DNA of 64,000 bases from Paenibacillus sp. FSL R5-0490. GTDB taxonomy: Bacteria > Bacillota > Bacilli > Bacillales > Cytobacillaceae. This document shows, one piece after another, positions 53,998 through 63,395 of this stretch (position 1 is the first letter of the stretch; every line of letters begins with the position of its first letter). A model generated the notes under the pieces. That model did no database searches, was not told the origin of the DNA, and was given only the letters and a program-made list of their open reading frames with translations. A program made the position numbers and the translations under genes. The stretch spans positions 111,949 through 175,948 of the forward strand of contig NZ_MRTQ01000009.1 of the NCBI RefSeq assembly GCF_001956215.1, in the 5' to 3' direction.

Positions 53998-54636
53998 GTG
54001 TGGGAAGTGAGCATATTGGAAAAAACAGTTTATATCCGCTTGCGGCATCGGCTGCAAATACGGCCCAATCAGAGAATACTGCTGAAAGATATTGCACAGG
54101 TCATTGCCGATGATGACATTTACGAAAAGCTTTGTGCACTTCCGCTTTATCAAGTAAGCGAGCAGGACCGGAATATTGTCGTAATTGATGTTATGAAGGT
54201 AATTAGGACCATAACCCAGTTATTTTCAAATATTGAAGTCCAGTCGATCGGGCCGGCTCAAGCGATAGTCGAGGTTGTTACAAAGAAACGTAAAGTATCT
54301 TTTCCTCTATTTCTGCTGGTTTGGCTGCTTCTGTTCATAGGTGCTGCCCTCGCTATTATGAATTTTCATGAAGACGTGAGCATGCAGGCTGTACAGCTTA
54401 GAATTTACACTCTCATAACCGGGGAAGTGGACAGCAGGCCTCTCATTTTTCAAATTCCCTATTCGATTGGCCTGGGGCTTGGTATGATCATTTTCTTTAA
54501 CCATGTTTTTAAGAAGCGGCTGAACGAGGAACCAAGCCCGCTGGAAGTAGAAATGTTCAATTATCAGCTTGATCTTGATAACTATGTTGCATTGAAAGAA
54601 AACAAGGAGAGTATGAAGTATCTTGATGACCATTAA
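53998..54636 (+). CDS. spoVAA: Stage V sporulation protein AA
   Basis: Forespore inner-membrane protein of the spoVA set, linked to dipicolinic acid uptake and release. The N-terminal ~95 residues are soluble (EKTVYIRLRHRLQIRPNQ at the start); two membrane segments follow (about 101-121 and 153-172), then a polar tail. The start is GTG 53998, nine nt after GAGG; a TTG six codons on is possible. The length is 212 aa. It overlaps spoVAB by 11 nt. Sigma-G control is expected. Confidence 0.92.
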   Translation: MWEVSILEKTVYIRLRHRLQIRPNQRILLKDIAQVIADDDIYEKLCALPLYQVSEQDRNIVVIDVMKVIRTITQLFSNIEVQSIGPAQAIVEVVTKKRKVSFPLFLLVWLLLFIGAALAIMNFHEDVSMQAVQLRIYTLITGEVDSRPLIFQIPYSIGLGLGMIIFFNHVFKKRLNEEPSPLEVEMFNYQLDLDNYVALKENKESMKYLDDH

Positions 54637-55048
54637 TGTTGTCCTGGTAATGATCATAGGATTTGCAGGCGGGCTCGCTGTTGGTTCAGGTTTTGTAGCT
54701 TTCCTGGCTGTTTTGGGCATTATCCCAAGGCTTACCCAGCTGAGCAAAACGATGAAGATGATCCATTATTATGAAGCTGCAGTTGTAATGGGAGCTTTGG
54801 CTGGTGCGCTGGCAACTTTATGGAATCCGGTTTTTCACCTGACAGCCCTGTTACTGATACCCATTGGGCTTGCTTCGGGCATATTTATTGGCATGCTGGC
54901 AGCAGCTTTAACTGAAGTGCTGAATGTTTTTCCAATCCTTGCGAAGAGAATCGGAGTAGATGGAAAGATTGTGATTTTATTGATGGCATTTGTATTTGGA
55001 AAGGTGTTCGGATCACTGTTTCAATGGATTTATTTTGTAAATAAATAA
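54626..55048 (+). CDS. spoVAB: Stage V sporulation protein AB
   Basis: A 140-aa, very hydrophobic forespore membrane protein with four to five membrane segments; family blocks GFAGGLAVGSGFVAFLAVLG and IIPRLTQLSK are present. It begins inside spoVAA (ATG 54626, or TTG 54623), without a clear own ribosome site, so it is probably translated by coupling. In B. subtilis spoVAC, spoVAD and spoVAEb follow; here the next gene, after a short gap, is spoVAEa. Confidence 0.92.
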   Translation: MTINVVLVMIIGFAGGLAVGSGFVAFLAVLGIIPRLTQLSKTMKMIHYYEAAVVMGALAGALATLWNPVFHLTALLLIPIGLASGIFIGMLAAALTEVLNVFPILAKRIGVDGKIVILLMAFVFGKVFGSLFQWIYFVNK

Positions 55049-55102
55049 GAAACCGGCTGGGCATATTTAAGAAAAATGAGGATTCGGAAAGGAAAAACTG
55101 CT

Positions 55103-55690
55103 ATGGATGAACGGAGGCACGTCATTCTTATAACTGATGGAGACGATTTTGCAAGAAAGACAGTGGAGCATGTTGCGAAGGAAATCGGAGGAAGATGCCT
55201 ATCTTTGTCGCATGGAAACCCTTCTGTTTTAAACGGTCAGCAAATCGTCAAGCTGATTAAAAAAGTCTCCCATGACCCCGTATTGGTTATGTTTGATGAC
55301 AGCGGGTTTATCGGGGAGGGAGCCGGAGAGAATGCGCTGAAGTATGTTGCATGCCATAAAGATATCGATGTTCTGGGAGTCATAGCAGTTGCCTCAAAAA
55401 CAAGACAGGCCGAGTGGACAAAAGTAGATGTATGTATCGATAACAACGGGGAATTGACTCCATATGGAGTTGATAAGTTCGGAGTACCCGAAATGGAAAT
55501 TGGCAGAATTAATGGTGATACTGTTTATTGTCTTGATCAGCTGGATGTGCCGATAATCGTGGGAATTGGCGATATCGGAAAGATGTCTAAAAAAGATCAT
55601 TATGAATTAGGTTCGCCAATTACTAAAAAGGCAGTAGAGCTTATATTGGAAAGGAGCGGCTATTATGACACGAAACAAGACGAAGGATGA
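55103..55690 (+). CDS. spoVAEA: Stage V sporulation protein AE, soluble subunit (SpoVAEa)
   Basis: A soluble 195-aa protein of the SpoVAEa family. [34 protein letters not shown] is its N-terminal core, given here in two blocks ([30 protein letters not shown]); [17 protein letters not shown] and [10 protein letters not shown] follow. ATG 55103 is chosen, as GGAAAGGA lies about 9 nt upstream; the frame extends to 55076. No membrane segment. It overlaps spoVAF by 26 nt. It is separated from spoVAB by only 54 nt, showing that the three genes normally between are absent. Confidence 0.9.
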   Translation: MDERRHVILITDGDDFARKTVEHVAKEIGGRCLSLSHGNPSVLNGQQIVKLIKKVSHDPVLVMFDDSGFIGEGAGENALKYVACHKDIDVLGVIAVASKTRQAEWTKVDVCIDNNGELTPYGVDKFGVPEMEIGRINGDTVYCLDQLDVPIIVGIGDIGKMSKKDHYELGSPITKKAVELILERSGYYDTKQDEG

Positions 55691-57149
55691 AAAGATACCT
55701 ATATATGAGTCCGTCCATGAAATTGAAAAATACATGAAAAATAGAGTTGGCCTGGGAGAAAGCTTCGATCTGGGTGTCAGAAAGCTAACGATCTTAAGGA
55801 AGGATGTTCATTTCTATTATATTAATGGATTAACCGATACGAGTTATATCATTGCCATCATTGAGGGTCTGGTGGGGATCAATGACAGTGAAAAACTTTC
55901 CTCTAACCTATTTAAAATCATTGAAAACAGGCTGAGACATCAATCCATTGAGCACATTAAAACAATGGATGAATTGGTTGATCAGGTACTATCAGGCCTG
56001 ATTGTCGTTGTCGGCGAGGGTGAGGGAGAGGGACTTGTCATCGATGTCAGAAGCTATCCCGGAAGAACCCCGCAGGAACCGGATACTGAAAAAGTTGTCC
56101 GCGGCTCAAGAGATGGCTATGTAGAGAATATAATAATTAACACAGCCCTGACCCGCAGAAGGATTAGAGATGAACGGCTTCGCTTTGAAATCATGCGTGT
56201 TGGTGAAAGATCCAAGACAGATGTCGCCATTGGTTTCATAAAAGATGTGGCGAATAAGGATTTAGTTGATTTAATTAGAAAAGAAATTAAAGCGATTGAA
56301 ATAGATGGCATTACAATGGCTGACAAAACAGTCGAGGAATTTCTTTTAAAGCAGGGATACAATCCATTCCCGCTGGTGCGGTATACGGAAAGAGCAGATG
56401 TGGCAGCGGCCCATTTGCTTGAAGGGCATGTCATTATATTTGTTGATACTTCACCAAGTGTCATTATTACACCTACAACCTATTTTCATCATTTGCAGCA
56501 TGCAGAAGAATACAGGCAATCGCCGGCAGTCGGCACATTTGTCCGCTGGATTCGTTTCTTAGGCTTATTGGCATCGATTGTACTGCTTCCGCTTTGGTTT
56601 TTGTTCGTTTTGGAGCCTTCACTCCTGCCTGAAAGAATTGCGTTTGTGGGCCCTAACGAAGAAACGAATGTTCCTGTCATTGTCCAGCTGTTTCTCGCCG
56701 ATGTCGGGATTGAATTTCTAAGGATCGCCGCCATTCATACGCCAACTCCGCTTTCAACCGCAATGGGTTTGATAGCAGCAGTACTTATTGGGCAAATTGC
56801 CATTGATGTCGGTTTGTTTGTCCCGGAGGTTATCTTGTATGTAGCACTTGCAGCAATTGGAACATTTGCAACGCCAAGCTATGAATTGAGTATTGCCAAT
56901 AAAATTGTAAGGCTTGGCCTTCTTATAGCTGTTGCGATTTTCCATACACCAGGCTTGGTGGTAGGGCTTACATTAACGATTCTTCTGCTTGCAAGCATCA
57001 AATCATTGAACACACCATATCTTTGGCCGTTTATTCCATTCAGCCCGGTGGCTTTAACCCAAATCCTGATTCGCCGTTCCATGCCCGGTTCAAAGATCAG
57101 GCCAAGTATTGTCCAGACTAAAAATCGTTACAAGCAGCCTGTAAAATAA
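55665..57149 (+). CDS. spoVAF: Stage V sporulation protein AF (GerA-family membrane protein)
   Basis: A 494-aa homologue of germinant-receptor A subunits, located in the forespore inner membrane. The large N-terminal soluble domain (about 1-280) carries [16 protein letters not shown]; five or so membrane segments lie between 290 and 460; a basic tail ends in KNRYKQPVK. The ORF begins ATG 55665 within spoVAEa after GGAAAGGAGCGG. It ends the operon, just before lysA as in B. subtilis. Confidence 0.93.
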   Translation: MTRNKTKDEKIPIYESVHEIEKYMKNRVGLGESFDLGVRKLTILRKDVHFYYINGLTDTSYIIAIIEGLVGINDSEKLSSNLFKIIENRLRHQSIEHIKTMDELVDQVLSGLIVVVGEGEGEGLVIDVRSYPGRTPQEPDTEKVVRGSRDGYVENIIINTALTRRRIRDERLRFEIMRVGERSKTDVAIGFIKDVANKDLVDLIRKEIKAIEIDGITMADKTVEEFLLKQGYNPFPLVRYTERADVAAAHLLEGHVIIFVDTSPSVIITPTTYFHHLQHAEEYRQSPAVGTFVRWIRFLGLLASIVLLPLWFLFVLEPSLLPERIAFVGPNEETNVPVIVQLFLADVGIEFLRIAAIHTPTPLSTAMGLIAAVLIGQIAIDVGLFVPEVILYVALAAIGTFATPSYELSIANKIVRLGLLIAVAIFHTPGLVVGLTLTILLLASIKSLNTPYLWPFIPFSPVALTQILIRRSMPGSKIRPSIVQTKNRYKQPVK

Positions 57150-57230
57150 GAAATACGCGTAATGCCGATTGCTAAGATACACGAAATATGGTAAAGTTTT
57201 TTTAATTAAATAAAGGATTAAAGGAAACAG

Positions 57231-57266
57231 AATAGACAGTCTCTTGGGGTGCTGTCTATTTCTTTC
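57231..57266 (+). terminator. Terminator-like hairpin between spoVAF and lysA
   Basis: AATAGACAG pairs with CTGTCTATT and is followed by TCTTTC. It could end the spoVA transcript or attenuate lysA; no L-box-type lysine riboswitch was recognised. Confidence 0.6.
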
Positions 57267-57321
57267 ATAAATTGTTCAGTCTCGGGGGCAAGACACCTGA
57301 GGAAAAGGAAGAGGGGGAACC

Positions 57322-58641
57322 ATGTTTTTTCACGGCACCATGAAGGCAAATGACAAAGGGCATCTTGAAATTGGCGGTATGGATACTGTCGAACTCGCCA
57401 GTCAATTTGGAACACCTTTATACGTATATGATGTGGCACTAATAAGAGAAAGAGCCAGGGGCTTTAAGGAAACTTTCGAGAAGCTTGGAATAGAAGCACA
57501 AGTTGCATATGCGAGCAAAGCTTTCTCAACAGTGGCAATGGTTCAGCTTGTAGATGAAGAAGGACTTTCATTGGATGTGGTATCAGGCGGAGAGTTATAC
57601 ACTGCTCTTTCTGCAGATTTTCCATCTGAAAGAATCCATTTTCACGGGAACAATAAGAGCAGAGAAGAACTTGAGATGGCTCTAAAGAATCATGTCGGCT
57701 GTATTGTTGTCGATAATTTTTATGAGCTGGAATTATTAGAGGAAATCTGTGAATCTCTTGCAGTTAAAACAAAAATATTACTGAGGGTCACGCCAGGAAT
57801 CGAGGCACATACCCATGACTATATCTTAACCGGCCAGGAAGATTCAAAGTTTGGATTTGACCTGCAGAATGGCCAGGCTGAAAAGGCTCTGCAAATAGCT
57901 CTGAATTCAAGCTGGATTGAAACGCTTGGACTGCACTGTCATATCGGCTCTCAGATTTTCGATACAACAGGCTTCATTTTGGCTGCCAAGAAAATTTTTG
58001 AGAAGATGGCAGAATGGAAAGAAAAACATGCATATGAACCTAAAGTGCTTAACTTAGGCGGAGGTTTTGGAATCCGCTATACAGAAGAAGATGATCCGAT
58101 TCATGCATCTAAATATGTTGAAGAAATTATCGGGGAAGTTAAAAAACAGGCTAAGCATTTTTCCATGAAGATGCCGGAAATTTGGATTGAGCCGGGGCGT
58201 TCCCTAGTGGGAGATGCCGGAACAACTTTATACCAGACTGGGTCACGCAAAGAGGTTCCAAATGTAAGAAATTATCTCGCTGTGGATGGCGGCATGAGTG
58301 ACAATATCAGGCCGGCCCTTTATCAGGCTAAGTATGAAGCGGTATTGGCAAACCGGGTGTTGGATAAGCCGGAAGAGACAGTATCAATTGCCGGAAAATG
58401 CTGTGAATCAGGCGATATGCTTATTTGGGATTTGCCTCTTCCAAAAGCAGGGGATCGAGACCTCCTGGCTGTTTTCTGTACAGGCGCATACGGTTATTCC
58501 ATGGCAAATAATTATAATCGAATCCCAAGGCCGCCTGTAGTTTTTATTGAAAATGGAGAGGCTAAGCTGGTTGTTAAAAGGGAAACATACGAGGATCTAT
58601 TACGATTGGATCTGCCGATTAATGAAAAAATAAAAAATTAA
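57322..58641 (+). CDS. lysA: Diaminopimelate decarboxylase
   Basis: Last step of lysine synthesis, meso-diaminopimelate to lysine, PLP-dependent fold-type III. The PLP lysine is in VAYASKAFST (near 60), HFHGNNKSREEL, HCHIGSQI and LNLGGGFGI lie in the barrel, EPGRSLVGDAG binds PLP phosphate, and CESGDML carries the active-site cysteine from the partner subunit. The length is 439 aa. GAGGGGG is about 7 nt upstream of ATG. It follows the spoVA operon, the B. subtilis order. Confidence 0.96.
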   Translation: MFFHGTMKANDKGHLEIGGMDTVELASQFGTPLYVYDVALIRERARGFKETFEKLGIEAQVAYASKAFSTVAMVQLVDEEGLSLDVVSGGELYTALSADFPSERIHFHGNNKSREELEMALKNHVGCIVVDNFYELELLEEICESLAVKTKILLRVTPGIEAHTHDYILTGQEDSKFGFDLQNGQAEKALQIALNSSWIETLGLHCHIGSQIFDTTGFILAAKKIFEKMAEWKEKHAYEPKVLNLGGGFGIRYTEEDDPIHASKYVEEIIGEVKKQAKHFSMKMPEIWIEPGRSLVGDAGTTLYQTGSRKEVPNVRNYLAVDGGMSDNIRPALYQAKYEAVLANRVLDKPEETVSIAGKCCESGDMLIWDLPLPKAGDRDLLAVFCTGAYGYSMANNYNRIPRPPVVFIENGEAKLVVKRETYEDLLRLDLPINEKIKN

Positions 58642-58673
58642 GCTGCCCGCTAAGGCAGCTTAATTTTTTTTAA
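58636..58673. terminator. Bidirectional terminator between lysA and ypuA
   Basis: TTAAGCTGCC pairs with GGCAGCTTAA, followed by T8 on the plus strand and TTTTTTA on the minus strand; it overlaps the lysA stop. Confidence 0.88.
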
Positions 58674-59539
58674 GAAAAGAAGGCTTTAATCGCATCTATT
58701 ACACTAGTGAAAAAACGTTTTAGGCTTTCTAAAAATCCCTGGCCTTCTTCACTTTCAAGGTATTTGGAAATTTTGTCTTTTGCCTGGTTAAGCTGTTCAC
58801 CGACCTGATTCCAATCGATATCAAGCTCTTTCAGCTTGTTGAATAAATCTATTAAGCTTAGAATCTCCTGTTCGGTCAGAGTAATGCCAAGTTCCTTTGC
58901 TGCATTTTCGATAATTGTTCTGAGTTCTGCATCTGTTTCAGGTGAATTTTTGGCCATTTCCTCTTTGATTTTGGCAATTAAAGCAGCTGCATTTTCGTTT
59001 CCAACCGAATCGCCAAGCTTGGCTGTTTCCACCATTTCCTCATTTGCCGCCTGTTTTACATCTTCAGGAATGGTCTTTTCAGCTGAAATTTCATATGCCT
59101 TAATAATGCCTGTTAAAGCAGCTGTTCCAGAAACATTTGCAGGTGCTGTAATATAAATTTTTGCATCTTTTACACCAGCAGTAATCAAAGCATTAATGTA
59201 CATTTCATCGGTGACCCAGTTAATATTCTTAGTCTCGACTTCAAGACCGGAGCCTTGTTTTGCTACTGTGACTGCCGAAGAAGATATCGCTCGTGTTCCT
59301 ATAAGAGCTTTAGAGATATAATTTCCAAGATATTGATGTTCTTCCTCATTTGAAACAGTAATGATGGTCGCATCTTTCGGAGCTTTCATTTCAGCCAGAA
59401 GCATATTTTTTTGTTCTTCTGATAGATTCTCACCTAAAGTGACAATTACATCACCTTCCGCCATATCTGCAAATGCCTGTATCGGCAAAATAAATAATAG
59501 CGACATTATGAATAGTAATAGCATTTTATTCCATTTCAT
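58670..59539 (-). CDS. ypuA: Secreted DUF1002 protein (YpuA)
   Basis: A 289-aa extracytoplasmic protein. A signal peptide (MKWNKMLLLFIMSLLFILP to about residue 25, cleaving after AFA) is followed by the DUF1002 domain with VTLGENLSEEQK, NEEEHQYLG and YITAPANVSGTAALTGI. The C-terminal 120 residues are helical and acidic. It is convergent with lysA. AGGT lies about 9 nt upstream of ATG. A role in the cell envelope is suggested by the signal peptide; the biochemical function is unknown. Confidence 0.87.
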   Translation of the reverse strand: MKWNKMLLLFIMSLLFILPIQAFADMAEGDVIVTLGENLSEEQKNMLLAEMKAPKDATIITVSNEEEHQYLGNYISKALIGTRAISSSAVTVAKQGSGLEVETKNINWVTDEMYINALITAGVKDAKIYITAPANVSGTAALTGIIKAYEISAEKTIPEDVKQAANEEMVETAKLGDSVGNENAAALIAKIKEEMAKNSPETDAELRTIIENAAKELGITLTEQEILSLIDLFNKLKELDIDWNQVGEQLNQAKDKISKYLESEEGQGFLESLKRFFTSVIDAIKAFFS

Positions 59540-59775
59540 GCGGTTACCTCCCGGAGCAAAATAGGGAAGCCATTTATGCCAGTTCTGCGGCTCGCTTAAT
59601 GGCTTCCTGTAAATAGACGATTCTTTCTGCGAAAAAGTTTCAACTCTCCTCTAACAGAAACCTTAGCTCAAAATGCCTATTTCAGCAAGCAGAATGGAAT
59701 TATGAGAAAGAATAGTGTAAAATGAATGATAGTTTGTAAGTCATAGGATTTATATAAATGGGGGCAGTAAGGAGA

Positions 59776-59862
59776 ATGAAAAAAAGCAATTGGCTTCTTT
59801 TTATAATATTGCTTGTGTTAAGCATCGGATGGGGACTTGTTTACTGGTTCTTTATAGTATAG
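59776..59862 (+). CDS. 28-codon single-pass membrane miniprotein, unknown
   Basis: A tiny gene with TAAGGAGA directly before ATG 59776 (spacing about 1-3 nt from GGAG, thus short) encoding MKKSNWLLFII and then a hydrophobic stretch to YWFFIV at the C-terminus. It has a positive-inside N-terminus and one membrane helix of about 20 residues. No family was recognised. It stands alone between the divergently read ypuA and ribT, in an otherwise empty gap. Too small for homology; the ribosome site and membrane-helix composition are the only support. Confidence 0.5.
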   Translation: MKKSNWLLFIILLVLSIGWGLVYWFFIV

Positions 59863-60008
59863 GCTTTGCTGAAGGCGTCAAGGCAATGAATTAGCCGGTA
59901 TTATTCGAAAATAGCAACATTCAGCATGAATACATATACTGTTATGAAAAGTTTACAAACATTAAAATATGGGAAAAATAGTTTATGATGTTTTTATTCA
60001 AATAATGA

Positions 60009-60365
<357 letters not shown>

Positions 60366-60446
60366 CAAAAGCGGAAGTGCCTGCACAAACCCGCATCGGT
60401 CAGCTTAACTGCTAACGGGGTTCAGCAATATGCTTTGCTACATGGA
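60366..60446. other. ribT 3' region with stem-loop
   Basis: AACCCG at 60389 and CGGGGTT at 60416 flank GTCAGC and GCTAAC, giving an imperfect nested stem just after ribT. It resembles neither the TTTAT repeat family nor a terminator and may be a remnant of another repeat. Confidence 0.3.
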
Positions 60447-60480
60447 AAAGGCAGCGAATAAATTATTCCTGCCTTTTTTT
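60447..60480. terminator. Shared ribT/ypuF terminator
   Basis: AAAGGCAG pairs with CTGCCTTT and runs into further Ts on the plus strand. The stem includes the last codons of ypuF on the minus strand. Confidence 0.75.
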
Positions 60481-60984
60481 CCGGTTCAGGGCATCAAGTC
60501 TTTCTTTAATAACCATGGTTCTATCCCTTCTTTTATGGCGGTGCACAATATCTTTATCTGGTGAATTGCTGTCAAAGCACCAGGGAAATCCCTTGGATGC
60601 GGAGAACTTCATACATTCTTCCTTAAGTATTGGATCTATAATTGGCAAGTTAACGCTGGAGTAATTTCCGCCGTTTTGAATCAGTACGAGCCTGTTCTTA
60701 AGATCCTTTATTAATTGATCTGTATCCAGACCCAGTGCCTGTATTTCTTCAGCTCTGCTCTCCAAAATGACGATTCCTTTGCGGAGAGTTCGTTCAGCAC
60801 CATTTAAATTTTCTCTTCGATGATGATAAAAAGAAACTGCCATAAGAATTAATCCGACCCATGCAGACTTTTTATTGTTTGGATCCGTACTCTTCCAATA
60901 TTCCTCCAGTGTTTCGTGACATTCAAAATAATCTCGGTCACCATGAAAATGGACCAGGAACTCAATATATTTATCAGGATACAT
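60463..60984 (-). CDS. ypuF: DUF309 family protein (YpuF)
   Basis: A 173-aa cytoplasmic protein with the DUF309 signature FLVHFHGDRDYFECHETLEE and WK following, then a helical region containing WVGLILMAVSFYHHRRENLNGA. In B. subtilis YpuF lies between ribT and scpA. Here it is in the same neighbourhood but read on the minus strand, so the local gene has been inverted relative to scpAB or the operon broken. The start is ATG 60984 since TCAAGGAG lies 7 nt upstream. The function is unknown. Confidence 0.85.
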   Translation of the reverse strand: MYPDKYIEFLVHFHGDRDYFECHETLEEYWKSTDPNNKKSAWVGLILMAVSFYHHRRENLNGAERTLRKGIVILESRAEEIQALGLDTDQLIKDLKNRLVLIQNGGNYSSVNLPIIDPILKEECMKFSASKGFPWCFDSNSPDKDIVHRHKRRDRTMVIKERLDALNRKKRQE

Positions 60985-61044
60985 ACTTTCACTCCTTGAC
61001 AATTCTTACTTCATTTTACCACAGCACAATCGATTAACAGAAAA

Positions 61045-61072
61045 ATAAAAACCCGGCGCTTAACCGGGCTTT
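61045..61072 (-). terminator. Minus-strand terminator below the YjcZ-like gene
   Basis: On the minus strand AGCCCGG pairs with CCGGGTT and is followed by TTTATTTT, between the miniprotein gene and ypuF. Confidence 0.75.
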
Positions 61073-61176
61073 AACAGCTGATAAATCAGAATATAAATAT
61101 TAGTGATTTTGGATTTCTGACAGGACAGCCATGTCTATCGGCAAATTTGCAGAATCAGCTTAATAAACACGGAGGT

Positions 61177-61275
61177 TTAGAAGAACCAGGAAGCTCCGAC
61201 AATAATTAATAGAATGAACAAAACGACAATTAAAGCAAACCCGGTTCCGCAATCTCCAAATCCAGTATTAGACAT
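61177..61275 (-). CDS. YjcZ-family sporulation miniprotein
   Basis: A 32-codon gene. The product has a short Gly-rich start with one Cys (MSNTGFGDCGTG), then FALIVVLFILLIIVGASWFF, a single membrane helix typical of the YjcZ/TIGR01732 sporulation miniproteins, whose core reads FALIVVLFILLIIVGA. AGGAGG is about 8 nt upstream of ATG. A terminator follows. Upstream, CCTACAT-N3-ATGTAGG (61303-61319) forms a perfect dyad overlapping a CATACGATG that resembles a sigma-K -10. Function in spores is unknown. Confidence 0.85.
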   Translation of the reverse strand: MSNTGFGDCGTGFALIVVLFILLIIVGASWFF

Positions 61276-61486
61276 ATAAAATACCTCCTGTATCTTTATT
61301 TCCCTACATCGTATGTAGGCAATTGCCTTATTGATTGGGCGGATTAAAAAAATTCACGAATGAAGCAGGGGCATTGCTGACATCAGGGTTATTTTTCTAT
61401 TGGATAACATCCATGAATAATCTATACTAGATATAGCCTTTTGGCATTTAAGGGAATTTATATTAGGAAAATTTGGTGGGTATTTT

Positions 61487-62248
61487 ATGCAATATGATCA
61501 TTATAACGTCAAAATAGATGCTTTCGAGGGGCCTCTGGATCTTCTTCTTCACCTTATTAACAGGCTGGAAATTGATATCTATGACATTCCTGTATCGGAG
61601 ATTACCGAGCAGTACCTCATTTATATACATACAATGAAGGAGCTCCAGCTTGACGTAGCAAGCGAGTATCTTGTAATGGCCGCAACGCTTCTGGCAATTA
61701 AAAGCAAAATGCTGCTGCCAAAGCATGATGAGGAAGAACTCGAGGATGAATTTGGATTGGAAATGGAAGAAGACCCCAGAGATGAACTTGTAGAACGGCT
61801 GATTGAATACCGTAAATATAAGGAAGCTGCAGAGGAGCTTAAGGAGCGGGAACAGGATAGAAGTTTAATGTATACAAAGCCGCCTGCAGACCTTTCGGAA
61901 TTTGTGAATGAAACACAGCAGGAAAAAGCTGATTTGAATGTAAGTCTTTATGATATGCTTGGCGCTTTGCAAAAGTTATTAAGAAGGAAGAAACTGCAAA
62001 GGCCGCTTTCTGCAAAAGTTGCCCGCCAGGAGATTCCCATTGAGAAGCGGATGTCCGAAATTGTGGAACAGTTAAGAAGTATAAAAGGCAGGAAAAAGTT
62101 CACCGATCTTTTTCCGGTATCGGACAGAGAGCATATAGTAGTAACTTTCCTGGCGGTACTGGAGTTAATCAAGCGAAAAGAAATTCAGGTCGAGCAGGAC
62201 AAAAATTTCTCTGATATTTTTGTAGCTTCCATGGAAGGAGGAAAATAG
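61487..62248 (+). CDS. scpA: Segregation and condensation protein A (kleisin)
   Basis: Kleisin subunit bridging the Smc heads in the bacterial condensin Smc-ScpAB. The N-terminal domain [12 protein letters not shown] and [17 protein letters not shown] binds the Smc neck; the middle is acidic ([20 protein letters not shown]); the C-terminal winged helix ([18 protein letters not shown]) binds the Smc cap. The length, 253 aa, is typical. It is followed by scpB after one nt. GGTGGG precedes ATG. Confidence 0.96.
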   Translation: MQYDHYNVKIDAFEGPLDLLLHLINRLEIDIYDIPVSEITEQYLIYIHTMKELQLDVASEYLVMAATLLAIKSKMLLPKHDEEELEDEFGLEMEEDPRDELVERLIEYRKYKEAAEELKEREQDRSLMYTKPPADLSEFVNETQQEKADLNVSLYDMLGALQKLLRRKKLQRPLSAKVARQEIPIEKRMSEIVEQLRSIKGRKKFTDLFPVSDREHIVVTFLAVLELIKRKEIQVEQDKNFSDIFVASMEGGK

Positions 62249-62249
62249 T

Positions 62250-62837
62250 GTGGAGATCGTTAATTGGAAGGGCATAGCCGAAAGCCTCCTGTTTGCAGCT
62301 GGTGATGAAGGTTTGTCTCTTAAGCAAATCGCCCATGTGCTGGAGGTGGAAGAGAATCAGGCACGTGAAATAATGGACAGTCTTATGGAAGACTACAATA
62401 CTGGCAGCCGCGGAATAATGGCTATTGAATTGGCGGGGACTTTTCAGCTGGTTACGAAAAAGGAGTTTTCCCCATACCTGAAGAAGCTGGTAGAGTCTCC
62501 TTCTGCCGCTTCCCTTTCTCAGGCGGCCCTCGAGACACTCGCAATTATTGCTTACAGACAGCCAATTACAAGGACAGAAATTGAGGAAATTAGAGGAGTC
62601 AAGACAGAGCGACCTCTTCATACATTGTCTGCAAAAGCCCTGATTAAAGAAGTTGGACGGGCAGATGGAACAGGGCGTGCCTATTTGTATGGAACAACTA
62701 AAGAATTCCTTGATTATTTTGGCCTTAAAAGCATAGAAGAGCTTCCGCCTCTCCCTGATAAGATCAGTGAAGAAGAGGATTCATTACAGGAGGAGGCTGA
62801 TTTATTCTTTGAAAAGTTCCAGGAGCTCGATTCTTGA
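62250..62837 (+). CDS. scpB: Segregation and condensation protein B
   Basis: Dimeric two-winged-helix protein that clamps the ScpA middle segment in condensin. [21 protein letters not shown] is the N-terminal block (here shown as [17 protein letters not shown]), [20 protein letters not shown] and IRGV follow, then [18 protein letters not shown]. The start is GTG 62250 with GAAGGAGG 6-7 nt upstream inside the end of scpA. The length is 195 aa. It is co-expressed with scpA. Confidence 0.95.
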   Translation: MEIVNWKGIAESLLFAAGDEGLSLKQIAHVLEVEENQAREIMDSLMEDYNTGSRGIMAIELAGTFQLVTKKEFSPYLKKLVESPSAASLSQAALETLAIIAYRQPITRTEIEEIRGVKTERPLHTLSAKALIKEVGRADGTGRAYLYGTTKEFLDYFGLKSIEELPPLPDKISEEEDSLQEEADLFFEKFQELDS

Positions 62838-62944
62838 GTTTTCTGACACATTACATAGGAAGTGTGGTAAAATAGATTTAAATTTTTCCCTTTCCTTTAA
62901 TACATATTAATCTTGTAAACCATCGGGAAATAGGAGGGTTTTGC

Positions 62945-63367
62945 TTGCTGATTAAACATTGCAGGGGATATGAGCTTGAAAAAGAAAAGCCAAACACCTC
63001 GGAAGATTTTTTTAACAGAAGTGAAATTGTGTTCGAAGAAGATGGACAGGAGAAGACTTTTCAAGTTTTATATGTCCGTTTCTTTGATGAATCCATGAAT
63101 GAGTTCTCACCATATGACCAGGATCCAGTCTTTAAGGCTGGTTCTAGAGAAGTTCAGTTCAAGGATATTGTTGCTCTTTCATGTTTATTGAAGAACCCGG
63201 GTTTTAGACATCGCAAACGAATTTATCTTAATGCAAAGGCTGATTTTGCATCCTATTTTCAGGATCTGGACTTTTCCATGCTTCCCTCCATTTTTGAAGC
63301 GTTGGAGAGTAAAAAATCCTATGACCTGCGATCACCTTTAGATTTCATTGTTCAACCGCAACAATAG
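62945..63367 (+). CDS. Hypothetical protein (140 aa) between scpB and ypuI
   Basis: A cytoplasmic protein with no recognised family. It starts LLIKHCRGYELEKEK and is rich in Phe and charged residues, with no membrane segment or metal motif. The TTG start at 62945 is supported by AGGAGGG 7 nt upstream. It lies 107 nt after scpB and 28 nt before ypuI, so it may form an operon with ypuI. In B. subtilis ypuI follows scpB directly, so this gene is an addition or a poorly conserved neighbour. Confidence 0.7.
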   Translation: MLIKHCRGYELEKEKPNTSEDFFNRSEIVFEEDGQEKTFQVLYVRFFDESMNEFSPYDQDPVFKAGSREVQFKDIVALSCLLKNPGFRHRKRIYLNAKADFASYFQDLDFSMLPSIFEALESKKSYDLRSPLDFIVQPQQ

Positions 63368-63395
63368 CCAGTTTATAATTATGGGGGTGTAATGG

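Noticed and set aside
57150..57321. Lysine riboswitch (L-box) upstream of lysA
   Set aside because: The 172-nt gap is short and lacks the conserved L-box segments; only a simple hairpin is present.
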